Shown: positions 35,916 to 45,217 of the stretch, piece after piece | Position numbering within the stretch: the stretch's first letter is position 1 | Layout: every line of letters begins with the position of its first letter | NCBI RefSeq assembly: GCF_009733535.1 | Contig: NZ_SMMI01000018.1 | Span: forward strand, 17,224 to 81,223 | From: Sphingobacterium endophyticum | GTDB lineage: Bacteria; Bacteroidota; Bacteroidia; Sphingobacteriales; Sphingobacteriaceae | DNA length: 64,000 nucleotides | Direction: 5' to 3' | Position numbers and translations under genes: made by a program | The notes under the pieces: model-generated | What the model was told of the DNA's origin: nothing | The model's database searches: none | The model's input: the letters and a program-made list of their open reading frames with translations, nothing else

Positions 35916-37046
35916 ATGAATAAATCATTGAATTATCAAAAAAGTAAAAAAACAATAAAATTGACTTCTTATTGGAAGAGAACCTCTATAATGTGCGGTA
36001 TTGCTGCTTTATTTTCTGCTTGTACCACTTTAAAGGAAACTAATGTTTTATCTATAAAGGATCAGGGTAGTTTTTCGGTTGGAGGATCAAAGATAACCAA
36101 CCCAGGAACTTTTAATGTTCAAGAAGCATTAAAGCCTGATGGTCAGACTATTCATGCTGATCATGCTTATGTTTTTTATCAAATTCCAGAGAATGCGTTA
36201 AAATTACCAATGGTATTTTTGCATGGAGCCGGACAGTCTAAAAAAACATGGGAAACAACACCTGATGGGAGGGAAGGATTTCAGAATATCTTCCTTCGTA
36301 GAAAATATCCGGTATACCTGCTAGACCAACCTAGACGTGGTGAAGCTGGAAAAAGTTCTGTTGAAATCAATATAAAACCTACCGCTGACGAGCAATTTTG
36401 GTTCACACAGTTTAGGTTGGGAAATTATCCTGATTTTTTCGCTGATGTCCAATTCCCTAAAGATCCAGAATCACTAGAGCAGTTTTATAGACAAATGACT
36501 CCCAATACAGGTGCTTTCGATGCGAAGGTTATTTCAGATGCTATTTCTATCCTTTTCGATAAAATAGGAGAAGGGATTTTAGTTACGCATTCACAAGGTG
36601 GAGGCCCCGGCTGGATGACGGCCATCAAAAATAAAAATGTCAAAGCTATAGTCGCCTATGAGCCATATAGTGGTTTTATGTTCCCTAAAGGTGAGCTGCC
36701 TAAGCCGATTGAATCTACTGGACTTTTTGGTGCATTAAATGGTGTAGAAATACCAATGGAAGATTTTATTAACCTTACAAAGATTCCTATTGTCATTTAT
36801 TATGGTGATAACATTTCAGATTTCCCAACTGATGTTTGGAACAGTGATCATTGGCGCAGTGGCCTTAAAATGGCAAAACTTTGGGCTGAAACTATCAATA
36901 AACATGGTGGCGACGCTACTGTTGTTCATCTCCCTGAGATGGGAATCAAAGGTAATACCCATTTCCCATTCTCTGATTTAAATAATATAGAGGTAGCAAA
37001 TGCATTGTCCAAATGGTTAAAGGATAAAAAATTGGATTCAAAATAA
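35916..37046 (+). CDS. alpha/beta hydrolase, probable lipoprotein
   Basis: 376 residues. An internal start at 35991 (MCGIAALFSAC) would give an ideal lipoprotein signal with Cys at its end; the longer form has 25 polar residues before it, so either start is possible. The alpha/beta hydrolase core has VFLHGAGQSKKTWETTPDGR (oxyanion region, H-G), YLLDQPRRGEAGKSS, the nucleophile elbow ILVTHSQGGGPGWMTAI (T-H-S-Q-G, Ser about 229), and a late catalytic His region (GIKGNTHFPFSDLNN). It resembles exported esterases that act on small esters or lactones. First gene of a five-gene plus-strand cluster of exported enzymes. Confidence 0.9.
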   Translation: MNKSLNYQKSKKTIKLTSYWKRTSIMCGIAALFSACTTLKETNVLSIKDQGSFSVGGSKITNPGTFNVQEALKPDGQTIHADHAYVFYQIPENALKLPMVFLHGAGQSKKTWETTPDGREGFQNIFLRRKYPVYLLDQPRRGEAGKSSVEINIKPTADEQFWFTQFRLGNYPDFFADVQFPKDPESLEQFYRQMTPNTGAFDAKVISDAISILFDKIGEGILVTHSQGGGPGWMTAIKNKNVKAIVAYEPYSGFMFPKGELPKPIESTGLFGALNGVEIPMEDFINLTKIPIVIYYGDNISDFPTDVWNSDHWRSGLKMAKLWAETINKHGGDATVVHLPEMGIKGNTHFPFSDLNNIEVANALSKWLKDKKLDSK

Positions 37047-37112
37047 ATTCGTTCTTCACACAATGCTGTTATTGACCTTACAAAGATTTAACAGCTTTTA
37101 AAATCTTTAGAT

Positions 37113-37583
37113 ATGAAAACATTAATTTTTACACTCTTATTTGGATTGGTTTATACATTTCCATCCTTCTCTCAAGAATCAACTGATTCAGCTGTAATAA
37201 AAGAAATTGAAACCCTTTCAAAAGACAAATGGAAATGGATGGCAGATAAAAATATGGAGCCGCTTGACCAACTTTTTGATGCCAAATCCATGTTTGTTCA
37301 CATGGGGGGCTCGTGGGGTAAACAGCAAGAGATGGATGTCATTAAGTCAGGTAATATTTGGTATAAAAAAGCTGAAGTCTATTCGGTGGTTGTGAATATA
37401 ATAGGAAATACCGCAATTCTTTTAAATGATATTGATCTTGAAGCTGTAGTAGGTGGAAATACTGTTGTAAATCCATTTATGGTTACTGAAGTATATATTA
37501 AGGAAAACGGAAAATGGAAAATGGGCTCGCTTACATTTTCAAGGTTGATGCGTCCTGTTAAAATGAATAGCAATTCTAAGTAG
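37113..37583 (+). CDS. secreted NTF2-like / DUF4440 protein
   Basis: 156 residues with a signal peptide (MKTLIFTLLFGLVYTFPSFS). The remaining sequence is a DUF4440/SnoaL-like cone: KWKWMADKNMEPLDQLFDAK, FVHMGGSWGKQQEMDVIKSG, TAILLNDIDLEAV and MVTEVYIKENGKWKMGSLTF, the last being the standard final strand. Such domains can be enzymes or ligand-binding modules; the fold does not fix a reaction. Spacing of 66 bases from the hydrolase and 42 to the next gene supports an operon. Confidence 0.87.
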   Translation: MKTLIFTLLFGLVYTFPSFSQESTDSAVIKEIETLSKDKWKWMADKNMEPLDQLFDAKSMFVHMGGSWGKQQEMDVIKSGNIWYKKAEVYSVVVNIIGNTAILLNDIDLEAVVGGNTVVNPFMVTEVYIKENGKWKMGSLTFSRLMRPVKMNSNSK

Positions 37584-37625
37584 TTTTCTATAAATATATT
37601 TTAAGCATACACAATTTAAATTATC

Positions 37626-38348
37626 ATGATAAGAACAGTGAAATCCATGTTGATTCTCCTTGCCGTAATTCTCTCGTCTTCTTTAAATGCACAACCCTCC
37701 CAAGAGCAATATCTAGATAAGAAGCAGAAAGCAATAGTTCGTATTGCTTCGTTGACAGGAAAGGGAGATCTTTTAAAGTTGACAGAAGAATTAAATGCTG
37801 GACTGGACGCGGGATTGAACATTAATCAAATCAAAGAAGTTTTGATGCATGTTTATGCTTATGCTGGTTTTCCGAGGAGTATTCGTGGCCTACAAACATT
37901 TATGCTGGTTGTAGATGAACGTAAATCAAAAGGCTTAGTTGATGAAATCGGACCGGAGGCATCAGAAATCCGTAATGATGCAAGTAAATACCTGCGGGGT
38001 AAAGCTATTTTAGAAGAATTGAGCGGTGTACCTGAACCAAATAGCAAAACTGGCTATGCAGCATTTGCACCTACTATTGAAATCTTTTTAAAAGAACATT
38101 TATTCGCTGATATATTTGAAAGGGATGTTTTGACTTATCAAGAAAGAGAACTGGCGACCATTTCCACCCTCAGTGGAATTTCAGGCGTTGATCCTATGTT
38201 ACGTTCTCATTTCAATTTATCATTGAATGTGGGGCTTTCACCCAATCAATTACAAGAATTTGTGGAAATAATAAAAGACTCAATAGGTCAGGAAGAAGCT
38301 CAAGAAGCTCAACATGTTTTGGATGAGGTCTTGGCCATTAAGAAATAA
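37626..38348 (+). CDS. secreted carboxymuconolactone decarboxylase (AhpD/CMD-like) family protein
   Basis: 240 residues with a signal peptide (VKSMLILLAVILSSSLNA). Two CMD-like halves are visible: VRIASLTGKGDLLKLTEELN, AGLDAGLNINQIKEVLMHVY (about 38-90) and RELATISTLSGISGVDPMLR with HFNLSLNVGLSPNQLQEFVE (about 173-216). The usual C-x-x-C of AhpD-type peroxidases is absent, so a redox role is unlikely. Many Bacteroidota and Proteobacteria pair this protein with a cupin and hydrolases, as here; the reaction is unknown. Confidence 0.9.
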   Translation: MIRTVKSMLILLAVILSSSLNAQPSQEQYLDKKQKAIVRIASLTGKGDLLKLTEELNAGLDAGLNINQIKEVLMHVYAYAGFPRSIRGLQTFMLVVDERKSKGLVDEIGPEASEIRNDASKYLRGKAILEELSGVPEPNSKTGYAAFAPTIEIFLKEHLFADIFERDVLTYQERELATISTLSGISGVDPMLRSHFNLSLNVGLSPNQLQEFVEIIKDSIGQEEAQEAQHVLDEVLAIKK

Positions 38349-38357
38349 TTTGAACTA

Positions 38358-39419
38358 ATGAAAAAATTAACATCAATATTTGCATTGTCAATACTTTTTA
38401 ATTCTATTGATATTGCAAGTGCACAATCACAACAGAAAGATTATGAAATAAACCCATATACTTTGGTATATGAAGGGGCATTAACTGAAAATGAATCAGG
38501 TAAAGTAAACATTCATCCTGTGAAATATAATTTGAACGGCATTGAGATTGTTGCAAATGTATATACTCCTGCCAAATATGATGCTTCAAAAAAATATCCC
38601 GCAATTACTGTTGCTCATCCTAATGGGGGCATAAAGGAACAAACAGCGGGTTTATATGCACAGAAATTGGCTGAACTAGGTTATATTACCATAGCAGCAG
38701 ATGCAGCATATCAAGGTGGGAGTGGAGGTAGTCACCGTCATATCGATAAACCTCAAAACCGAACAGAAGATATTAAAGGCATGGCAGATTTTATTCTGCA
38801 ATATCCCGGGGTAGATCCAAATCGTTTAGGGGCATTGGGAATCTGCGGTGGTGGAGGTTATACCTTAAACGCTGTAAAATCTGATAAAAGATTTAAAGCA
38901 GTTGCAACCTTAAGTATGTTTAATTCTGGTCAAGTTAGAAGAAACGGATTCCTAAATTCAGAAGTTAATACTATTCAAGACCGTCTTCAGAAAGCTTCAG
39001 AAGCCCGAAAAATGGAAACGACTGGTAACATAACTTATGCTGGTGTAGCAAGTATTACCGATGAAGAATTGGAAAAAGTTCCTACAAAATTTTATCGTCA
39101 AGGATTTGAATATTATTATAGAACTCATGCCCACCCAAATTCAACTTTTTTATATACTATGAGCAGCCTAATGGATTTAATGACTTGGGATGCAAATGAT
39201 CAAATCGAGCTGATCAGCCAACCTTTATTAATGATAGCTGGAAGTGAAGCTCAAACAAAATATATGACGGATGAGTCTTTCGAAAAGGCTGTTAATGCAA
39301 AAGAAAAAGAGCTTTTCATCATTCCAGGAGCAACCCATATTGAAACTTATTGGAAACCTGAATATGTGTTAAAAGCTTTAAATAAATTAAATGGGTTCTT
39401 TCAAGATAACCTTCAATAA
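38358..39419 (+). CDS. secreted alpha/beta hydrolase (dienelactone-hydrolase-like)
   Basis: 353 residues with a signal peptide (MKKLTSIFALSILFNSIDIASA). Core motifs: ITVAHPNGGIKEQTAGLYAQ, IAADAAYQGGSGGSHRHIDK, and the nucleophile elbow RLGALGICGGGGYTLNAVKS, where the nucleophile is Cys (G-x-C-x-G), as in dienelactone hydrolases rather than Ser. ATHIETYWKPEYV near the end holds a candidate catalytic His. Starts 10 bases after the CMD-like gene and ends 12 before the cupin gene. Exported esterase or lactonase is the best guess. Confidence 0.9.
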   Translation: MKKLTSIFALSILFNSIDIASAQSQQKDYEINPYTLVYEGALTENESGKVNIHPVKYNLNGIEIVANVYTPAKYDASKKYPAITVAHPNGGIKEQTAGLYAQKLAELGYITIAADAAYQGGSGGSHRHIDKPQNRTEDIKGMADFILQYPGVDPNRLGALGICGGGGYTLNAVKSDKRFKAVATLSMFNSGQVRRNGFLNSEVNTIQDRLQKASEARKMETTGNITYAGVASITDEELEKVPTKFYRQGFEYYYRTHAHPNSTFLYTMSSLMDLMTWDANDQIELISQPLLMIAGSEAQTKYMTDESFEKAVNAKEKELFIIPGATHIETYWKPEYVLKALNKLNGFFQDNLQ

Positions 39420-39430
39420 AAAAGATAAAA

Positions 39431-39946
39431 ATGAAAATAAAATTTAATATAAGTGAAATTATAGGAATAGTTGGAGCTGCTATTATTATAGGCTCTTGTA
39501 CAAATCCATCACAACCTAATTCAGACCAAAAGCAAAATTCTGACAATAAACAACCTGTGAATGACTTAGTTTTTGAAAGGGGTGAAAAAGTAAATAATTC
39601 TAATTTTACTGGTGGAAACGTATGGCTGAAAAATTTAGTAGATGCAGATAGTATCAACCAAAACGCTGTAGGAAGTGTCACTTTTGAACCGGGAGCTCGC
39701 ACTAAATGGCATGCTCATCCCGCAGGGCAAATTATTCTTGCAATCGATGGTGAAGGTTATTATCAAGAAGAAGGAAAGAACAAGGTTATCGTGAAAAAAG
39801 GAGAGGTAATGAAATGTCCATCAGATGTTCCTCATTGGCATGGAGCAAGTGCTCATAGTCACTTTGTTCAAGTGGCAATTACTGGACGTGAAAAAGGAGA
39901 AACTGTTTGGTTGAAAGAAGTGACAGACGAGGAATATAATAAATAA
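39431..39946 (+). CDS. cupin domain lipoprotein
   Basis: 171 residues. A lipoprotein signal (IIGIVGAAIIIGSC) gives a lipidated Cys at about residue 19, followed by a polar linker. The cupin has both motifs: GSVTFEPGARTKWHAHPAGQ (G-x5-H-x-H) and CPSDVPHWHGASAHSHFVQV (P-H-W-H-G), so a divalent metal site is likely. Last gene of the cluster; it is the usual partner of CMD-like and hydrolase genes. The substrate is unknown. Confidence 0.9.
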   Translation: MKIKFNISEIIGIVGAAIIIGSCTNPSQPNSDQKQNSDNKQPVNDLVFERGEKVNNSNFTGGNVWLKNLVDADSINQNAVGSVTFEPGARTKWHAHPAGQIILAIDGEGYYQEEGKNKVIVKKGEVMKCPSDVPHWHGASAHSHFVQVAITGREKGETVWLKEVTDEEYNK

Positions 39947-40048
39947 TTATAGTGTTCCTTTTAAGTTGAGTTTCTAAAATAAATATATCTCATAATTAAT
40001 TAGTAGGGAAGGAAGCTTTTTTGTTACGGCCAATCAAGATTATCGTAG

Positions 40049-41227
40049 TTATAGTGAGCTACTAGAAATGATATTATGGGAAGAATTCAAACTAGATTTT
40101 ATATGGTTAATCAATCTAAATGCAAGAAGTAGAAAAATTAAAATCATAGTGACCATTTCTGATTTTTGTTGAAACAATAGAACGAATATTGATATTAAAA
40201 TCAAAGTTAGACTTCCTAATCTATAAATATTGGCCAACCTATTTGGAGAATTGACAAACCCTGCATATATAAGATGAGTTGGCAAAGCCCAAAGAATATT
40301 TAAATTAGTGTTAAATATATCATGCTTACTCCAAACTGATAATATACCAAGTATACCTCCAATAATTCCTACAATAAAGAACAAGATGAAATCAAATACA
40401 AATAAAATTTGAATAGAATTTTTCGAATATGATAATGATAGAAAAACACTTATACCCAACAATAAAAAGAAAATAAAATTCGGATTATAAAAAAATGAAA
40501 ACATTTTTTTATCGCTTCTTGATTGGTGTTGGGTTAAATTGTCAGTTTCAATTGCTATTAATGTATTTTTAGTAGCTAATTCTAAATTTTCTGGAAGAAA
40601 CATGGCTGAGGTACTATTTAATGGTTTATCCATATTTATTCCCATGAGGATATTAATGCCTAATTGAACCCACGGTTTATTTGCTGTAATCGTATTTACT
40701 GTTTGACGGTAGGTCATTTCATTATTAGGGAAAATTATTTTTTCATCATGAAATATCATATCCCTTATTTTAGTTGCACAATTTTCTGAAAATGGTTTGT
40801 ATTTATAATATAGGTTTTCAGGTTTAAAATTCTCATTTAACAAGGAAATAATTTTTTCTTTCTTATCACTTGAAAGGTTAAGTTTTAATTCAGTTATCCT
40901 TCTTTTTTCATAAAGGTATGATTGAATAAAAGGATAATATTGCTCAATTATTGAAAAATAATTCAAATCTCCGCTCAAGAAATTATAAATAAAATCAGGT
41001 TGCCTTGAATCGAATACTCCAAAATTATAAACTAAATCATTTTTTGGGTTTGAACTAAGATCTTTTATCCTCAACGCGCTATGACCAAACATGGAGTATA
41101 ATTCATCTCCATTGCCAATGGTAATCAAGCTAATCTCAATATCATCGAAATCTTTACCTAATAATTTTGATGAACTATTCAAGAAAATTATTAAAAAGCA
41201 TATTAATAGTTTTAATAATAATCCCAT
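40049..41227 (-). CDS. DUF4105 (Lnb N-terminal-like) membrane protein
   Basis: 392 residues. A signal peptide (LLLKLLICFLIIFLNSSSKL) is followed by the DUF4105 start pattern: IEISLITIGNGDELYSMFGH, SALRIKD, DLVYNFGVFDSRQPDFIYNF. A Cys-containing segment (CATKIRDMIF) at about 146-155 matches the family's C-A-x-x-x-R. From about 248 on there are four to five membrane helices. The family is a bacterial thiol-hydrolase-like or lipoprotein-processing group; one member (Lnb in Enterococcus) makes lyso-form lipoproteins. A role in lipoprotein remodelling is inference only. Confidence 0.87.
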   Translation of the reverse strand: MGLLLKLLICFLIIFLNSSSKLLGKDFDDIEISLITIGNGDELYSMFGHSALRIKDLSSNPKNDLVYNFGVFDSRQPDFIYNFLSGDLNYFSIIEQYYPFIQSYLYEKRRITELKLNLSSDKKEKIISLLNENFKPENLYYKYKPFSENCATKIRDMIFHDEKIIFPNNEMTYRQTVNTITANKPWVQLGINILMGINMDKPLNSTSAMFLPENLELATKNTLIAIETDNLTQHQSRSDKKMFSFFYNPNFIFFLLLGISVFLSLSYSKNSIQILFVFDFILFFIVGIIGGILGILSVWSKHDIFNTNLNILWALPTHLIYAGFVNSPNRLANIYRLGSLTLILISIFVLLFQQKSEMVTMILIFLLLAFRLINHIKSSLNSSHNIISSSSL

Positions 41228-41381
41228 ACTTCTAGTAAATAAACTCGTGTAAATTCTTAAATTTCTATGGTTATTGAATTAAATATCTGATTTAATCTTT
41301 ATTAAAAAAAGCTTGACCCATTTTCTTCGCATTCATTTTTGGGAATAGGGATAGTAAAATTTCTCACTCAGTTAAGCCATG

Positions 41382-41765
41382 TCATTTTTTAATAGAATTA
41401 TTTCCATTCCGACAAATACCAATCAGTAAATCCCCAATCTTCATCTTTATCGATTCTATAATCAAATGACCTTGGAGAGGAATTTTAAGAAATAATGCAT
41501 TTGGTTTTCCTTCATCTGCTCCTTTTATCTCCTTGTCTAAATAATCTCCGAATTCATCGATAACTTGAACCTCCTTAGCTGATGGCATCCCATTTTCAAT
41601 AAGATCTTGAAGATCGATAATTATTGATAATTGCCAGCAGAATACTTCTTTTGGTTCAAAGCCTTTCAAAGCCGTGTTTACAACTGCAATGCCTGGTAAA
41701 TTTTCATCCTCAAATTCTAGGATTGAATAATATTCATCAGGGATTAAAACTCGGTATTTGGTCAT
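41382..41765 (-). CDS. DUF695-like hypothetical protein, perhaps shortened
   Basis: 127 residues without a signal peptide. The segments ILEFEDENLPGIAVVNTALK, FEPKEVFCWQLSIIIDLQDL, and ENGMPSAKEVQVIDEFGDYL look like the start of DUF695 proteins (x-G-x-P-x-x-x-V-N, W-x-L, G-M-P). The usual continuation, a second region ending in an aromatic-rich strand, is replaced by GICRNGNNSIKK and a stop, so the gene may be frameshifted near its end. The start overlaps the HEAT-repeat gene stop by four bases (ATGA). The function is unknown. Confidence 0.6.
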   Translation of the reverse strand: MTKYRVLIPDEYYSILEFEDENLPGIAVVNTALKGFEPKEVFCWQLSIIIDLQDLIENGMPSAKEVQVIDEFGDYLDKEIKGADEGKPNALFLKIPLQGHLIIESIKMKIGDLLIGICRNGNNSIKK

Positions 41766-43312
41766 TTGAAATAAAAGTTAAGTCCTTCTACTGGGTTCGA
41801 TTCAAAATATTGTTTTTCATCATGTGTCTCGTATACAAAATTGAAAACCCGTTGTGCTCTTTCAATTTCATCTTGTTTTGCAGCTACAAATAGTCTTGCT
41901 GCTCGTTCTCTCCAATTACCCAAATAGTCAAATGCCAATTCCCGTATCTTCTCATTTTCGTCGATTGTTCCGATCATCAAGTCTGGAATTCCTTTCAAAC
42001 CACCAATTTTGTGAAAGAGTTTTAACATTGACTTTTTTAAATCATAATTGCCCGTTTCGTAAATGCCTACAGCTCTTTCCATAACTTCTGGTCTCGGAAT
42101 CTGGGATAAATATTCAATGATTACATTTCTAAGTCCAAGATAAGAACTATCAAGATTCGCAACAGCAAAATTATAACTATCTTCTGCATCGATTTTACAA
42201 AGCACTAAAAATGCAGTCTTTTTAACTCTTACTTTATTGTCATTCAGAAATGACTTTATTTTTTCAGGATAACTTTTATCATCAATTTCAGTTAACCCGA
42301 TGAGTGATCCATTGACTTGTTTTCCTTCATTTAATTTGTCATAATAAAATTTTGCAAAGTCTATATTTGAATGTTTTAGTCTAAACCTTGCAAATTGCCT
42401 AACACTAGATGAATTGTCTGCTAAAAAATTTATTAAAATTTTCTCAAAATCAGGTTGATTTTTCAAGCAATATAATGTCTGTAGTCGAATATTCCCAGAT
42501 TTGTCATTTAACAATTGCTTAATTTCTGCAGGTCCAAGATCAGCAAAATAATTTATAGCTAAACTTCTTATGATAAAATGTTTATCTCTTAAAAACAGAT
42601 TAATTTCCCGCTGATTGCTTATAGGTGACTTTGAGATATGTCTTGCTAAGAGAATTCGTATCTGGTCCGGATAATTCTCAAATTTGTCTATTACATACTC
42701 TCTGTTTTTGGAAGTGATGAACTCCACAAATTCCTGATAAATATTGCTTAAGTCAATTCTTCCAACTTTTTCAAGCCATTCAAAAATTGGAAGGTTTTCA
42801 ATTAAGCTATCAATGTATTTCTTTGTTTTATAATTATCAATTCCATTTTTTGCTAATTGTTGAATTGGCAAAACCCAATCAGCTAATCGATAGATCAGAA
42901 ATTGTATAGCTCTTGGGCTGTCTATCTCTGATAGTTTTTTAACTGCTTTTTCTCGTACGTATCCATTGCCATTCAATGAACTAATTGCTAACAACTCAAT
43001 ATACTGTTCCCTACAATAATTTGCTTCATAATAGTCTATATCACTCTTTGAAATATTACAATATTTTAGTGTATTGAAATATCCCTTTTTGCTGTCAATC
43101 TTTTTAAATAGGTTAATTACTGTCTTTACAGTTGCTTCTCTAATCTCACTATTACCGTCTTTTAGAAAATCTACTAAATAATAGATGTCGGATGAATAAC
43201 CATTAATGGCAATATTTGACAGGGCGTTTATTTTCTCAGCAGTATTGTCCTTTGAGAAAAACCAAGTTTTTCTTGGTTGTCTTAAAATTTCTATGTATTG
43301 CCAAATTTCCAT
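41762..43312 (-). CDS. HEAT-repeat protein
   Basis: 516 residues of helical pairs typical of HEAT/PBS-lyase repeats: YLVDFLKDGNSEIREATVKT, YVREKAVKKLSEIDSPRAIQ, HFIIRSLAINYFADLGPAEI, GNIRLQTLYCLKNQPDFEKI, SSVRQFARFRLKHSNIDFAK, and IDENEKIRELAFDYLGNWRE. No signal, membrane segment or enzyme motif. HEAT solenoids bind proteins; here the four-base overlap with the DUF695-like gene downstream points to co-translation and perhaps a complex. In a region of immunity-like decayed genes it could be a toxin-neutralising protein, but this is speculation. Confidence 0.82.
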   Translation of the reverse strand: MEIWQYIEILRQPRKTWFFSKDNTAEKINALSNIAINGYSSDIYYLVDFLKDGNSEIREATVKTVINLFKKIDSKKGYFNTLKYCNISKSDIDYYEANYCREQYIELLAISSLNGNGYVREKAVKKLSEIDSPRAIQFLIYRLADWVLPIQQLAKNGIDNYKTKKYIDSLIENLPIFEWLEKVGRIDLSNIYQEFVEFITSKNREYVIDKFENYPDQIRILLARHISKSPISNQREINLFLRDKHFIIRSLAINYFADLGPAEIKQLLNDKSGNIRLQTLYCLKNQPDFEKILINFLADNSSSVRQFARFRLKHSNIDFAKFYYDKLNEGKQVNGSLIGLTEIDDKSYPEKIKSFLNDNKVRVKKTAFLVLCKIDAEDSYNFAVANLDSSYLGLRNVIIEYLSQIPRPEVMERAVGIYETGNYDLKKSMLKLFHKIGGLKGIPDLMIGTIDENEKIRELAFDYLGNWRERAARLFVAAKQDEIERAQRVFNFVYETHDEKQYFESNPVEGLNFYFK

Positions 43313-43519
43313 TCTTGATATGTTTTGTTTGCTCTATTAGTAAAATTATAACAAAACAAAGTTAATAAAATATCTTTAAAGTTTAATTTAAGTAATTATT
43401 AAAATTTGTTAAAGAATTTACATAATAAAAATGTCTTATAAAATTTATAATCTCTGCATGGCAAAAGGTATACAGCATTACAACCAAGAGAAAGACATAT
43501 CTATATTAATAGATGTATT

Positions 43520-44165
43520 TCATTGTTTTTCACCCCAGATAATGATTTTCGCTAGGTTGTCAACTTGAAATGTTTTGGACAGCTCATTTACTTTATTAGA
43601 ATAAACTTCTAAATTTTTCAGAAGTTTTTCTAACGCTTCTTTCGTTTTATTATAATCAAGTCGAATTTCTTTTTTCGTATTCGGCGGAATAAATGTTTCA
43701 TATTTATCTTCGCAGATTATTACAATTTCTTCTCCTTTTTTTATTATTAAAGGGCTTGGATGGCATTCAGTTAAGTAAAATTCAGAAAAATTCTCGATAA
43801 GAATGTTCTTCCAAAGTTGAATTTCCTCTAGTAATCCGCAGCATTGTGGGAATAATTCGATTTCATTATTAACAGATATGGCATAACCACCAAAAAGAGA
43901 AATTGAATCCTTTATATTAGAATCTCCGATATGTAGATTTATTATTTTCTCCATATCATCTATATTAATATCGAATAGAGGGTATTGGTAAATTCCTTTC
44001 TTAATTGGTTCAGGGAAATTTTTGTAATTTTTTTCAATTTCCCTTATTTTGATAAATAACCCATTCAATTTCATTATTAAATGGAGACCCATCTGGTGTT
44101 AATTCACTGCCTTTATCTTTTAATGTAGGAGGTTCAATTAATGGAATAAATCTGATTTCGTTCAT
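43520..44165 (-). pseudogene. hypothetical gene with a one-base frameshift (immunity-like)
   Basis: Two overlapping frames belong together. From the ATG at 44165 the first reads MNEIRFIPLIEPPTLKDKGS then SPFNNEIEW; the second, ending at 43520, continues LFIKIREIEKNYKNFPEPIK and LFDINIDDMEKIINLHIGDS. Removing one base from the GGG at 44060-44062 joins W to LFIKI in frame and gives 645 bases, 214 residues plus stop. The later part (SLFGGYAISVNNEIELFPQC, EFYLTECHPSPLIIKKGEEI) looks like small cytoplasmic immunity-type proteins of Bacteroidota, but I cannot name a family. If not a sequencing error the gene is inactive; a shorter protein from an internal ATG near 44074 is possible. Confidence 0.55.
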
Positions 44166-44225
44166 TTATTAGGTTTTTGGGAGGTTTATCACCTAACATT
44201 ATTATATGCACAGTATAGTACAATC

Positions 44226-44906
44226 TCAAAGATTTATACTGTATTTTTCCGCTATCTCTTTGTAGCAATTAACACGATGCCAATTAATATAAGCTTCAGA
44301 TTCTTTTGTAACCGAAGTGCCATCTGAATAGATCGTTGTGGATTTATTTGTTATGGGTAATAGTGCATCTTCATAAAGCTCTTTTAATAATTTCTTAGCT
44401 TCATCTAATTTACCTAATTCCTTAAGTATAAAAAATCTTATGTCACCTATAAAAGTTGTATTTTCAACTGATGTGAAATCTAGCCAATTATCAAAATTTT
44501 CATATTTAATAAAGAAAGGAATGGTATAATCTATTAAATCATTGTTAAGTTCATTCGAAAGATTAATATAATTAGTTTGAGTTGTTAATTCATACCATAT
44601 ATCTTTATTAAATTTTAGAGAAGAAACTCTTTTTCTAACTTGAGACTGGTATTCTTTTGGAAATTTAGGCAAATCTCGGGTTGAAGTTTCTTTAAAAATT
44701 TTTTTATGAATTAATCCTAGGTTTAAAGTAAATTCTTTTGACTCAGCGGAATTCCATTTACTTTGTTGTAGATTAAGGCATTGGATTATATCTCCCACTT
44801 CTCTATAATAATTATTGCCACTTTTTTTAAAACCTAATGGTTTTAGGATTGGTGTTAAAGTTTCGCTAAGGGATATCTGTATTAAAGATGCTAAACTAAG
44901 AAATTT
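44226..44906 (-). pseudogene. DUF4304-like gene without a start codon (immunity-like)
   Basis: The frame is open from 44906 to the stop at 44226-44228. Its first residues ILKPLGFKKSGNNYYREVGD and IIQCLNLQQSKWNSAESKEF, then TLNLGL, match DUF4304, a family of immunity-like proteins. But between the in-frame TAA at 44907-44909 and the conserved core there is no ATG, GTG or TTG; the first usable codon is a GTG at 44798, inside the conserved core. So the N-terminal first ten or so residues are lost, probably by a deletion or rearrangement close to the tRNA end. Rest of the protein: IKYENFDNWLDFTSVENTTF, KLLKELYEDALLPI. Confidence 0.6.
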
Positions 44907-44979
44907 TTAACATTCCCCCCAAGAATTCAGCTTGGTCCTGAATTTGCTCAATCGAGTTTGGCAAATCCCTGTAAACAAC

Positions 44980-45004
44980 AAAACCCGACTAAAAGTCGGG
45001 TTTT
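44980..45004 (-). terminator. intrinsic terminator of tRNA-Ser
   Basis: AAAACCCGACT (44980-44990), loop AAA, AGTCGGGTTTT (44994-45004), perfect 11-bp arms, 13 bases past the tRNA 3' end on the minus strand. It ends in a U-tract on either strand. Confidence 0.88.
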
Positions 45005-45015
45005 AATTAGTCTTT

Positions 45016-45103
<88 letters not shown>

Positions 45104-45217
45104 GGGTTTTGACAGTGCAAACATAACGCAAAATTTTCACTCTTCAAAGTCGATTTATCGAAAATTCCGCAATTTATCGCCGCCAATAAGCAACCTTTTG
45201 AATATCAATTTGTTTTT

